From contig NZ_CANMYE010000003.1 of NCBI RefSeq assembly GCF_947502065.1, positions 1 to 64,000 of the forward strand: DNA of 64,000 bases, in the 5' to 3' direction. The notes beneath the pieces are model-generated. The model searched no databases and was not told where the DNA came from. It saw only the letters and a list, made by a program, of their open reading frames with translations. Positions 18,008 through 26,252 of this stretch are shown here, in pieces. Both the position numbers and the translations under genes were made by a program. Origin of the DNA: an uncultured Pseudoteredinibacter sp. Its GTDB lineage: Bacteria > Pseudomonadota > Gammaproteobacteria > Pseudomonadales > Cellvibrionaceae. Position 1 is the stretch's first letter. Each line of letters begins with the position of its first letter.

Positions 18008-20869
18008 ATGGGAATTATGGCAACTAAAGGATTGAGCAACTCAAGCCAAAAAGAACCGCAAGATCTTGATCTGGAAGAGTTTTCTTCGATTAACAAGATC
18101 GAGGAGCTGCTTGATCAAGGCGAAGCATTAGAAGATATTCTGAACCTTGATCCATCAGCCGCCGGCGCTCAAGGAGGAACAGGCTCAAGCCTGGCCAATG
18201 CTGTTCGCTTTACTTTAAGTGGACAAGAAGTTGTACCACTAGCCGGGTTTGAGACCCAAGCAGGTGAAGCGGTAACCTTTAATGCCCTAGATAACTCAAA
18301 TAATAGTGATACTGAGGTTCTGGCCGAACTAAGCATTGAGATTCAGGACGGCTCTGACGGAGTTTTGAACCAACAAGAAGTGGCAGCGGTAATTATTAGC
18401 GGCTCAGCGTTGGGATATGAGGCCACTGCGGGTAGTTTGATTCAAATTTCTGTTAGCAACCAAAATGGTCAAACGGTTTCCGGTAGCGCCCTGCTCGAGG
18501 CAAACGGTAATTATCAAACGTCATTTGACCTCAGCGCTTTCAATGATGGCGACACCCTAACGGCAACAGCAACCCTGACGGATACCGCTGGCAATCAGCT
18601 CAATAGCGAAGACAATAGCCTAATTGACCTTGCGGTAAGCGGTACACTCAACGTAGTCATTAACGATGGCGGCGATGATATTATTAATGCCAGCGAACAA
18701 GCTCCTTTAACAATCAGCGGGCAGTTTCAAGGCTCCGAAAACATCGCCAATCAGCAAGTTATCCTACGAATTACGGATGAGGAAAATCATGTTATCAATA
18801 CTACCGCGATACTCGAAGAAGATGGCAGTTACAGCATAGACGTTGACCTCACATCATTTACCGGAGAAGTAACTGCCCTCGCTACCGTTGTTGATACAGC
18901 CGGTAATACCTTAACGGCTACTGACAAGAGTTTTATTGATAGTGACGTTGCAGGTCTTGTAACTATAAACATTGATGACGGCGGTGATGAGTTATTGAGC
19001 GCTGATGAACTAGGCCGTGTTCGTCTACATGGCATAGTAGATAGCAACGAAATTCAAACTGGCGATACCGTCAAGCTGATCATTCGTGATGAGAGTTCAA
19101 ATGAGCTAGAGCTTAACGCCACAGTCGATGCTTCTGGCCGCTATGAAGCATTTGTTAATCTAACAAGCTTTCGAAGTGGTGATGCAGTTTTGGCCACTGC
19201 GACAGTAATGGACAAGGCCGGTAATAGCTTAGATGCCAGTGATAATAGCCGCATTGATGCTCTCAATGAAGGTAGCATTTCCGTTGCCATTATTGATGGT
19301 GGTGATGGGCTAATTAATATTGCTGACGCTAGTAATACCAACATTATCGGCCAAGTAGAACGAGAGGCAGGCGCCAATAATTTCGTTCAACTTACCATTC
19401 AAGATCAGAGCGGTAACCAAATTCAAACTCAAGCCAACCTCAATGGCAGTGGGCAATTCAATCTTAATGTAGATTTAAGCTCGTTTAATCAAGGTGATAC
19501 AGTAACAGTTATAGCGACAAACCTTGATTCTGCGGGCAATGCTATTAGCAGTAATGACACATCAATATTAGAACAGCTTATCGTCACACCCGCATTGCAA
19601 GCCAATGACGATAGCACTGAATTTCACGGTCAATTGATCACAGGAAATGTGCTGACCGGCCAAGGGGCTGACACTTTTAGTGGCCCTGTTAGAGTAAGCC
19701 AAATTTTGTATCGCGGCAGCCAAATTAGTTTAGAGAGCGCAGTAAGCAACCAAAACAGCACTACCAACAACGGCCAAACATATAACTATTCAGTGAGCGC
19801 AAGCGGCACCTTAACCTTAACGAATCAAGACGATCTAAGCCAATTGATATTTAATCGCGACGGCAGCTATCAGTTTCAGGCGGCCACTCAGAATATTGAT
19901 AGCGATGAGCAAATTGGCTACACCATCAGTGACAGTTTTTCCCAGAGCAGTGACGCGACCCTCACCTTAATCGTACCCACAAGTGGGGCCAATATTATCG
20001 AAGGAACAAACTTAAGTAATGGCGACAATCTTTTTGGGCTCGACGGTAATGATCAGATCAGTGGCTTTGATGGGAACGATACCATCGACGGCGGTGGCGG
20101 CTGGGATACCCTATATGGTGGAGATGGGAATGACACTATTTTTGGCCAAACTGGATTCGACGAATTACATGGCGGCCAAGGTGATGACGTTTTAAATTCT
20201 GGAAACGGAAAAGATAAAAACTATGGTGGCCAGGGACACGACACCATCGACGGTGGTAGTTGGGATGACCTGATTGATGGCGGCGATGGCAACGATACCT
20301 TAATCGGTAACACAGGTATGGATATCATTCTAGGCGGCGACGGTAATGACAACATAGACGGCGGGCGTTGGGACGATAGCATATCAGGCGGCGATGGAGA
20401 CGACATTATTCGCGGCGGGCGTGGTTTAGATGTTATGGATGGCGGCGCAGGTAACGATACTTTTGTATTTTCTCAAGCTGATAACTTAAGCAGTAGCAGT
20501 ACAAATCAAGATACCATTTATAACTTTAATACTACCGAAGATGTGATCAATTTATCCGATCTTCTGGTTAACTACGATCCAACAGCTGGTGACGACATTA
20601 CCGATTTCTTAGATATTCAATTTATCAGTACTGATCAGATGCTCCCCAATACCAACCACCTAAACTCCATCGAAGGAAATGTACGCCCAACTCTAGACAA
20701 TGGCATCACCGATACCGTCATACGCATCGACATTGATGGTGACGGATCTTTTAATGGCAATACTCAGGAAATTGTACTCGTTGATCTCGATCTAAGTAGC
20801 CTGGCAAGTGGTGAAGCTGCTATTCTTCAGGCCTTAATCAATAATGGCATTATCACCTTTGATCCTTAA
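18008..20869 (+). CDS. LapA-like RTX adhesin with Ig-like repeats, type I secreted
   Basis: A 953-residue surface protein. Residues 1-95 resemble a LapA retention module: an acidic helical part, then DPSAAGAQGG with a di-alanine at 51-52, then FTLSGQEVVPLAGFETQAG, the pattern that follows the LapG cut site in known adhesins. Four Ig-like repeats of about 105 residues start near 111, 218, 321 and 428, each with a DGGD-type opening and a DxAGN close. A VCBS-like domain (about 525-660) is followed by about a dozen GGxGxD calcium-binding nonapeptides (about 670-825) and an unprocessed C-terminal type I secretion signal region. No transporter genes are adjacent. ATG 18017 is an alternative start. 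Confidence 0.85.
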   Translation: MGIMATKGLSNSSQKEPQDLDLEEFSSINKIEELLDQGEALEDILNLDPSAAGAQGGTGSSLANAVRFTLSGQEVVPLAGFETQAGEAVTFNALDNSNNSDTEVLAELSIEIQDGSDGVLNQQEVAAVIISGSALGYEATAGSLIQISVSNQNGQTVSGSALLEANGNYQTSFDLSAFNDGDTLTATATLTDTAGNQLNSEDNSLIDLAVSGTLNVVINDGGDDIINASEQAPLTISGQFQGSENIANQQVILRITDEENHVINTTAILEEDGSYSIDVDLTSFTGEVTALATVVDTAGNTLTATDKSFIDSDVAGLVTINIDDGGDELLSADELGRVRLHGIVDSNEIQTGDTVKLIIRDESSNELELNATVDASGRYEAFVNLTSFRSGDAVLATATVMDKAGNSLDASDNSRIDALNEGSISVAIIDGGDGLINIADASNTNIIGQVEREAGANNFVQLTIQDQSGNQIQTQANLNGSGQFNLNVDLSSFNQGDTVTVIATNLDSAGNAISSNDTSILEQLIVTPALQANDDSTEFHGQLITGNVLTGQGADTFSGPVRVSQILYRGSQISLESAVSNQNSTTNNGQTYNYSVSASGTLTLTNQDDLSQLIFNRDGSYQFQAATQNIDSDEQIGYTISDSFSQSSDATLTLIVPTSGANIIEGTNLSNGDNLFGLDGNDQISGFDGNDTIDGGGGWDTLYGGDGNDTIFGQTGFDELHGGQGDDVLNSGNGKDKNYGGQGHDTIDGGSWDDLIDGGDGNDTLIGNTGMDIILGGDGNDNIDGGRWDDSISGGDGDDIIRGGRGLDVMDGGAGNDTFVFSQADNLSSSSTNQDTIYNFNTTEDVINLSDLLVNYDPTAGDDITDFLDIQFISTDQMLPNTNHLNSIEGNVRPTLDNGITDTVIRIDIDGDGSFNGNTQEIVLVDLDLSSLASGEAAILQALINNGIITFDP

Positions 20870-20907
20870 GTGTTGAGTTGCAAACTTTGTTTAGCCTAAA
20901 GATAATT

Positions 20908-20941
20908 TCAAGGCCCACATGCGCTTAAAGTGGGCCCTTTA
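20908..20941. terminator. Terminator between convergent adhesin and tetR genes
   Basis: AAGGCCCAC (20910-20918) pairs with GTGGGCCCTT (20930-20939) with one bulged base, followed by TT, after the adhesin stop. It may serve both the adhesin and the convergent tetR gene. Confidence 0.7.
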
Positions 20942-20946
20942 TAGCA

Positions 20947-21525
20947 CTAAACACCTAGACCACTTAAAGTGGTATCTGCAATCTCCCACAACTCTTTTTC
21001 ATTATGCACCTGCATAGATAAGGTATTGATACCTGTAGCTAAAGACTGTAAGCACAAGGCTAGCGCCCGGCTATTTTGGGTTGGGCTGATCAGGCCTTCT
21101 GACTTCGCACGCTCAACGCTTGCTTCAAGAGCACTTATGCTATTGTCAATTTTAGCCTGCAAGGATTTGGCAGTCTTTGGTGGCATTGCATAACTTTCGT
21201 TTAAGTTATTTATGATTAAGCAACCGCGATGCTGCTTGTCTTTCGCCCGTAGCTTACACAGCACTTTAAAACAACGCCGGATTGCTTGGGCCGCCGTTAA
21301 ATTCTGATCGTCAAGCTCTAGCATTGGGTTATAGCTAAGATAAAGCGACATCACCTCCTCAAACAAGGCATCCAGCGAGCCAAAACTATGATAAAAGCTT
21401 GAGCGAGTAATACCCATCTGTTCACACAGAGGTTTAACCGACACAGCACAATAACCTTTACGCCAAAACTCATTCATGGCCAAGTCTAATGCCGCTTCGC
21501 GATCAAATTGCCTAGCCCGAGCCAT
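20947..21525 (-). CDS. TetR-family transcriptional regulator
   Basis: A 192-residue repressor-type protein. The N-terminal helix-turn-helix is clear: ALDLAMNEFWRKGYCAVSVK, then LCEQMGITRSSFYHSFGSLDALF. The C-terminal region is a helical ligand-binding domain with a CLIINNLNES segment like that of the NemR/AcuR-type subfamily. It is divergent from an AhpD-like gene, and a near-ideal TetR operator lies between them, so it very probably represses that gene and itself. The longest frame begins at GTG 21534. ATG 21525 is preferred, with GGTGG a few bases upstream. Confidence 0.92.
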   Translation of the reverse strand: MARARQFDREAALDLAMNEFWRKGYCAVSVKPLCEQMGITRSSFYHSFGSLDALFEEVMSLYLSYNPMLELDDQNLTAAQAIRRCFKVLCKLRAKDKQHRGCLIINNLNESYAMPPKTAKSLQAKIDNSISALEASVERAKSEGLISPTQNSRALALCLQSLATGINTLSMQVHNEKELWEIADTTLSGLGV

Positions 21526-21617
21526 AGTTACCACCGCTTAATTCATATTGCAGGTGATTATAGAAAAACCTTGTCAAATTTGCCTCTATTTTTCCCACAT
21601 TGCTTTTGTTTTAATCC

Positions 21618-21639
21618 AATTGTACACACATGTACAATT
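21618..21639. promoter_or_regulatory. Palindromic operator between tetR and AhpD-like genes
   Basis: AATTGTACA and TGTACAATT are perfect 9-base inverted arms separated by CACA. The site lies 45 bases before the AhpD-like ATG and about 93 bases before the tetR ATG. Size and symmetry fit a TetR dimer site. Confidence 0.8.
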
Positions 21640-21683
21640 AATGATATTGAATATTACAAACAGTTCAAATAGAGAGAGTCAGC

Positions 21684-22241
21684 ATGGCAGAGTTTACTTT
21701 TCATACCACCGAAACAGACCATCCCAAACGCAAGGCACTGCTGGAAAAAGCTCAAGCTGGTTATGGCATGATTCCCAATATGATCGCGGGGCTTTCAGAA
21801 TCACCCGCTGCGGCCGAAGCCTATATGGCGCTTTCAAAAGCTGTAGTCAAAGGTAGCCTCAGCAAAGAACAACAACATGTTATGTGGTTTACTGCCAACG
21901 CCGAGCACGGCTGCGAGTACTGCATGACAGGCCATACCGGCCTAGCCATGATGGATAATATAGACCCAGGAGTCATTGATTCGGCGAGAAATGTAACAAG
22001 TTACAAAGATTCCAAGCTAGAAGCTCTACGCCAATTTACGCTTATTATGATCCGCCAACGCGGCTGGGCTGATGATGATCAGGTACAGGCGTTTTTGGAT
22101 GCAGGTTATAACAAAGAAAATATTATGGACGTCATCATTGGTATCGCCCATAAAACGATATCCAACTACGCCAACCACCTAATGCAAACCCCCTTGGATA
22201 AAGGCTCTGAGCCCTTAGCTTGGAAAAAGCCACAGGCATAG
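21684..22241 (+). CDS. Carboxymuconolactone decarboxylase / AhpD-like protein
   Basis: A 185-residue all-helical protein with the AhpD-type redox motif CEYCMTGH (C77, C80, H84), preceded by WFTANAEHG. Proteins with this CxxCxxxH motif act as peroxidase-system thiol carriers or related detoxification enzymes. The precise partner is not visible here, as no ahpC lies nearby. ATG 21684 has AGAGAG upstream. It is the only gene downstream of the operator at 21618-21639, so it is most likely induced by the TetR ligand, possibly an electrophile or oxidant. Confidence 0.88.
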   Translation: MAEFTFHTTETDHPKRKALLEKAQAGYGMIPNMIAGLSESPAAAEAYMALSKAVVKGSLSKEQQHVMWFTANAEHGCEYCMTGHTGLAMMDNIDPGVIDSARNVTSYKDSKLEALRQFTLIMIRQRGWADDDQVQAFLDAGYNKENIMDVIIGIAHKTISNYANHLMQTPLDKGSEPLAWKKPQA

Positions 22242-22419
22242 CATTCAAACAGGCAAAGCACGTCAATGCTTTGCCCTCTTGAGCTAATTCTAGGCTATAC
22301 GAATTTTGCGAGGCAGGTAGAGTTAAAACGATCACTTAATGGTCAACAGTGAAAGGAATAAGGTCGTAGTTACCGGTATATGTTAGACTCTAGCGCCAGC
22401 TAATCGACCAATTTAGACC

Positions 22420-23142
22420 ATGCCTCCATTATTTGAAGAAATTGATCATCAAATATCCCCTTTAGGAGATATCAGCCTACGCCGCCGGAAAATCCCTGCT
22501 CTAGGTGACCGGGATATCTACGAAGTAAAACTCAACGATGAGTTCCTAATGTCCAGCATGTTTGTCGATGCCGAAGAAGCCCTTGCAGATCTCGGTCTAG
22601 CGGCAAGCGGCAAACAACAACTTTCTGTCGTAGTTGGCGGGCTTGGTTTGGGCTACACCGCCGCCGCCGCTTTGCGTGATTCGCGGGTGAGCGAGCTACT
22701 GGTGGTTGATGCGATAGAAACCGTTATTGAATGGCACCAAAAAGAGCTCGTACCACTTGGTAAAGAACTCAATGCCGACCCGCGCAATCGCTATATTCTA
22801 GGCAGTTTTTTTGAGCTCGCCAGTGACCCCGCGCTGAACTTTGACCCAAATGATCATAGCAAAAAGTTCGATGCGATATTGCTTGATATCGATCATTCCC
22901 CAACAGAGTATTTAAACTCCGAAAATGCCAGTTTTTACAGCACGGAAAACCTAGCCAATATGGCGAAGAAACTACAGCCAGAAGGCGTATTCGCCATGTG
23001 GTCGCAAAACCTTCCCGAAGCCAGCTTCGAAGCTCTACTAAGAACGGTATTCCCAGAGGTCAATTCTCATATTGTCTCTTTTTACAATCCCTTTATGAAC
23101 CAAGAGTCCACCAACTCCGTTTACGTTTGTAAGCTGGCCTAA
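22420..23142 (+). CDS. Spermidine synthase-like / SAM-fold protein
   Basis: A 240-residue Rossmann-fold protein related to spermidine synthase. VVVGGLGLGYTAAAAL gives the glycine-rich nucleotide loop, LLVVDAIETVIEWHQKEL the acidic end of strand 2, and FDAILLDIDHSP takes the place of the polyamine synthase DxxDP motif. Because the canonical N-terminal tetramerisation and polyamine-binding segments are not recognisable, polyamine synthesis is uncertain and another methyl- or aminopropyl-transfer is possible. ATG 22420 is chosen, although its upstream ribosome-binding site is weak. It is followed by yacL after 32 bases and likely cotranscribed. Confidence 0.8.
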   Translation: MPPLFEEIDHQISPLGDISLRRRKIPALGDRDIYEVKLNDEFLMSSMFVDAEEALADLGLAASGKQQLSVVVGGLGLGYTAAAALRDSRVSELLVVDAIETVIEWHQKELVPLGKELNADPRNRYILGSFFELASDPALNFDPNDHSKKFDAILLDIDHSPTEYLNSENASFYSTENLANMAKKLQPEGVFAMWSQNLPEASFEALLRTVFPEVNSHIVSFYNPFMNQESTNSVYVCKLA

Positions 23143-23174
23143 ATCATAGCCAGCTGATTTAGCACGAGGTACCC

Positions 23175-23546
23175 ATGGAATATTCCATCAGTCAAAATGA
23201 ACAACAGCAAATCGCCATAGATTTTTCCATGGGGCACGAAGCTTTAGGGCGCTGGTTTAATGATGAGCTTGGCAGCCACATCGAGAACATCAACAAGCTC
23301 CTAGAAACGGTGTTAAAAATTGAAGCGAAAGAAAGCCTGCAACATCAGCAGCAAGGCCGAGAATTTCGCCTTCTAATCAGTGATGATGAAGTAGAAATCT
23401 TGGCCAATAGTTTAGACATGGAAACTGAGTTACCTGAAAACACTGAACTCTATGAAAGCGAGCTTCGCTCAGCCTGTGGTTTAGCAGATTTTAAAGATGT
23501 TTTGCTGGAATGGCGGCATTTTATTAATACGCATGGTTCTAACTAG
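23175..23546 (+). CDS. yacL: YacL family protein (UPF0231)
   Basis: A 123-residue soluble protein. The stretch FSMGHEALGRWFNDELG matches the E. coli YacL signature (SMGHEVVGHWFNEEV), and SACGLADFKDVLLEWRHFI matches its C-terminus. The E. coli protein has no established function. ATG 23175 has GAGGT five bases before it. It lies 32 bases after the spermidine-synthase-like gene. Confidence 0.88.
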   Translation: MEYSISQNEQQQIAIDFSMGHEALGRWFNDELGSHIENINKLLETVLKIEAKESLQHQQQGREFRLLISDDEVEILANSLDMETELPENTELYESELRSACGLADFKDVLLEWRHFINTHGSN

Positions 23547-23588
23547 ACTCGATGCACCTTTATCTTAACTAATGCTAGACTCGGCCAA

Positions 23589-23624
23589 AAGCCAAACAGT
23601 GGCCATTTGAGCGCCCTGTTTGGC
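23589..23624. terminator. Long inverted repeat between convergent genes
   Basis: AGCCAAACAG (23589-23598) and CTGTTTGGCT (23615-23624) are perfect 10-base arms, with additional TGGC/GCC pairing inside. There is no T tract on either side, so it may be a weak bidirectional terminator or an RNA-stabilising hairpin. It lies between yacL and the convergent zincin gene. Confidence 0.6.
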
Positions 23625-23639
23625 TACTTAGGATTTAGA

Positions 23640-25151
23640 TTATTGCTTTTTATCTGAATCTTGTGAAGAACTAATTTCCTTCATTAAGCGCTTGGCGTAC
23701 TTATGATTGCCCGAGCCTTCATGGGTCCAGTTTGCCACAGACTCTGCTTTGGCATAGGCCTCGGATTTCTTTCCTGCCCATGCCAATGCCCTTGCAAAAT
23801 TAAGTCTAATTTGCAGGTTAGCAGGCAGAAAGTACTCCGCCTCAGCCAACATATCTATTGCCTTCGCCGAGTCTTTACCCTCAATGAGATACAGCTTCCC
23901 ATAGTAAAAATATACTGCTGGGGATTCCTTATCTTGCTTCCAAGCCTTCAACAAATAAGCCCTAGCAAGCGCGATCATATCTGGATCACGACTCCTAGTT
24001 GCTTGAAGGTAATCAACAATATTTCTGGCCTGCTGAATCAAATCTTCAAAATCACTCAGCTCTTCGGAAAAGTCATCCAGTGAGTATTCACTTAATTTTT
24101 CGCCATCTTTCCTATTTTTCCCGATAGATAGTTTCTTCTCTAAAAGCTTAACCTTTACCAATTGATCAGGGTTTTTTCCGGCTTCTTCCAACCACTTTCC
24201 AGCCAAATTATTTTTCGACGCCACTGCAAACTCAGACAAAACCATTGCTGCTTCAGCCTTTGGCATAGAGTGCATATTGACGCTAATCCCGTTTAGCAAA
24301 ATAGCTTTATCGTACTGGATGGCTGTGGCTCTGCCTCTACGGAAATAGCTCTTTAGCCTTGCATTTAGGCGGCTAACCTTTATTGAAAAGGCACTTTCAA
24401 AAGCATCTATATTGTCGACACCCTGATTCTTCAATTTAAAGTACTTGCTTAGACTTTCAGAAAGCCGTCCTTTAAAATCAGGGTGATTATTTAAAAAGTG
24501 TACTAACAACCAAGCGTTCGCATAGAATTGAGAATACTTTTCATCTGACCACTGATCCATTTTTATTGGGTTGATTACACTTCGTACATTTAACCAATCG
24601 CCATATTGCAGGCTCGACAGCCTGTGTTCGGCAATTTGCCCCACCTGGAAATGCTTGTCAGTTGTTTTTACAGAAGCCAAGTATTCAGCAAAGCCCTCAT
24701 CATACCAACGAGGATAACGTTGCTGGGAGTGATTCCTCAATAGAAAATGCACGTACTCATGATAGATAACGGTACTACCATCAAATCTTGGGCTATGGGA
24801 AACAAAAATTGTATTTTTATCAACTTCAGGCCGTATGTACCCTGCGATATTCCGAGAGATGTCTAATTCCGAAAGGTGCGACTTCTTTACTAAATAAATT
24901 TTGGTGGGGACTCTGGGCTTTGCCTGATGAATATTAGTAAGCGCCAAAGCAGCACGCCTAAATGCTTCAAGGTTTAATACAATCTCCCTCGACTTCTTTT
25001 CGCCCAAAGCGCTATACACCGTAAAGTGATTACTCTCAATACGGAGCCAATCCTCTTCTAGCAACTCAGCATTAACTGCCGTTGCAGAGATCAATGAAAG
25101 TCCCCAAAAAAATAAGGTAAAAAGCCCTACTTTAGATTTATTAAATAGCAT
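23640..25151 (-). CDS. Exported zincin-like peptidase with TPR-like C-terminus
   Basis: A 503-residue protein with a signal peptide (about 1-28, LISATAVNA). The zinc motif is HEYVHFLLRN (H131, E132, H135), followed 16 residues later by DEGFAEYLAS, whose glutamate is the likely third ligand. This is the gluzincin arrangement of the DUF1570/peptidase MA-like group. The C-terminal 130 residues contain helical TPR-like repeats (AVYFYYGKLYLIEGKDSAKA, then NLQIRLNFARALAWAG). It may be a periplasmic or outer-membrane-associated peptidase, but its substrate is unknown. It is followed upstream by the XRE/DUF2975 pair on the same strand. Confidence 0.75.
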   Translation of the reverse strand: MLFNKSKVGLFTLFFWGLSLISATAVNAELLEEDWLRIESNHFTVYSALGEKKSREIVLNLEAFRRAALALTNIHQAKPRVPTKIYLVKKSHLSELDISRNIAGYIRPEVDKNTIFVSHSPRFDGSTVIYHEYVHFLLRNHSQQRYPRWYDEGFAEYLASVKTTDKHFQVGQIAEHRLSSLQYGDWLNVRSVINPIKMDQWSDEKYSQFYANAWLLVHFLNNHPDFKGRLSESLSKYFKLKNQGVDNIDAFESAFSIKVSRLNARLKSYFRRGRATAIQYDKAILLNGISVNMHSMPKAEAAMVLSEFAVASKNNLAGKWLEEAGKNPDQLVKVKLLEKKLSIGKNRKDGEKLSEYSLDDFSEELSDFEDLIQQARNIVDYLQATRSRDPDMIALARAYLLKAWKQDKESPAVYFYYGKLYLIEGKDSAKAIDMLAEAEYFLPANLQIRLNFARALAWAGKKSEAYAKAESVANWTHEGSGNHKYAKRLMKEISSSQDSDKKQ

Positions 25152-25204
25152 GTAACTACTCCCTGCTTCCTTGTTTTACTACATATTCCAATTGTTAGGC
25201 AGAT

Positions 25205-25408
25205 TTACTCTCTAAACTCAAGCAAATCACCAGGTTGGCAATCCAAAACCCGACAAATTTTTTCTAGTGTTTCAAGACGTATGGCCTTTGCCCTGCCCGT
25301 CTTAAGCACCGATAAGTTTTGCGGTGTAATCCCAATTTTTTCAGCCAGCTCTTTTGAGCTAACTTTGCGTTTAGCCAACATCACATCTAGATTTACCACT
25401 ATAGGCAT
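25205..25408 (-). CDS. Small XRE (Cro/CI-type) HTH regulator
   Basis: A 67-residue protein that is almost entirely a helix-turn-helix: MLAKRKVSSKELAEKIGITP, then QNLSVLKTGRAKAIRLETLE and ICRVLDCQPGDLLEF. It resembles YozG-type regulators. It starts 11 bases after the DUF2975 gene, so the two are one operon. This pairing of a small XRE repressor and DUF2975 membrane protein recurs in bacteria. It may autoregulate the operon. Confidence 0.93.
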   Translation of the reverse strand: MPIVVNLDVMLAKRKVSSKELAEKIGITPQNLSVLKTGRAKAIRLETLEKICRVLDCQPGDLLEFRE

Positions 25409-25419
25409 AGCTTTTGTTC

Positions 25420-26022
25420 CTATATGGTCAATTCATTTTCGGATCGTAATGCCGTGCCATAGCGCAGCAGCGCGTTGAATAAAGACAATGCCAATAAGCT
25501 AATCAGCACAGTTAGCGTGTAACCATCGAAGTTGAAATTTATCTTATCAATGCTCTTATACAGCATAGCAATTAAACCGTTCAATAAACCACCACCCAAA
25601 AAGTAAGCTGCGGCGGCATATAAGATCAGATTGGCAGACTTAATATTCTGTTCAACAAATATCAAGCCTTGTTTGAACTGCTTAAATAAGCTCAGCAAGG
25701 AAAAATAGGCCACTAGGCCACAAGTAAGATTAAACAAACTAATAATGCTTACTAGGTAATAATCTCTAGTCAACTCACCACTAATCGAATCGAAACTACT
25801 ACATAATTGCGTATTGGAAGATCCCGATTCACTCGTAACCGTGCAATGCTTATATTGCCCTCCGCCATCATCAACCAAGACCAACTTCCCCAATGGCATA
25901 CTCAAAAAGCTTAGATAGACAATGATGAGTAGCGGCAATAGCAAGCCCAATAAATACATCAGGCGAACCATCCACTTAGACAAGCCCTGAATTCTGTCTC
26001 GAATATTTACACTCTCTTCCAT
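25420..26022 (-). CDS. DUF2975-type membrane protein
   Basis: A 200-residue protein with four hydrophobic segments (near 20-40, 90-115, 130-155 and 170-190), typical of DUF2975 proteins that accompany small XRE regulators. A cysteine-bearing loop (about 55-75) lies between the first two helices and is probably outside the membrane. The longest frame begins at a TTG at 26061. ATG 26022 (MEESVNIRDRIQGLSKWMVR) is preferred, with GGAG nine bases upstream. Function unknown. The pair might sense an envelope or antimicrobial signal, but this is inference only. Confidence 0.75.
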   Translation of the reverse strand: MEESVNIRDRIQGLSKWMVRLMYLLGLLLPLLIIVYLSFLSMPLGKLVLVDDGGGQYKHCTVTSESGSSNTQLCSSFDSISGELTRDYYLVSIISLFNLTCGLVAYFSLLSLFKQFKQGLIFVEQNIKSANLILYAAAAYFLGGGLLNGLIAMLYKSIDKINFNFDGYTLTVLISLLALSLFNALLRYGTALRSENELTI

Positions 26023-26180
26023 GTTGTACGCTCCAATACCGAATGAGCTGTTGCCAAGCAAGCTTCAAAAACAAAATAGCAACAACAGAGTAACTGGCAG
26101 CAAATATATTATCGCTTTACGATAACTTCAACACCCAAATCGATAATTCAATCCATAGCATTATATTCCCGTTTATTATA

Positions 26181-26223
26181 AGCTTATTCCATAATTGACA
26201 TAAGAAAACAGGAGGAATAAGCT
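26181..26223 (+). promoter_or_regulatory. Promoter bracketed by an inverted repeat
   Basis: AGCTTATTCC (26181-26190) and GGAATAAGCT (26214-26223) are perfect 10-base inverted arms. Between them TTGACA (26195-26200) is a consensus -35, and a -10-like TAAGCT at 17-base spacing (26218-26223) falls inside the right arm. The next start codon is the persulfide dioxygenase ATG at 26253. This looks like a promoter with an operator at both ends. It could also control the divergent DUF2975-XRE operon. Confidence 0.5.
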
Positions 26224-26252
26224 AGGTTCTACGCGTATATTAGGATCTTCAA

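Noticed and set aside
18017..18019. Second ATG three codons into the adhesin gene
   Set aside because: Both ATGs are possible. The first has GGGAG closer than usual, the second farther than usual. It does not change the protein's interpretation.
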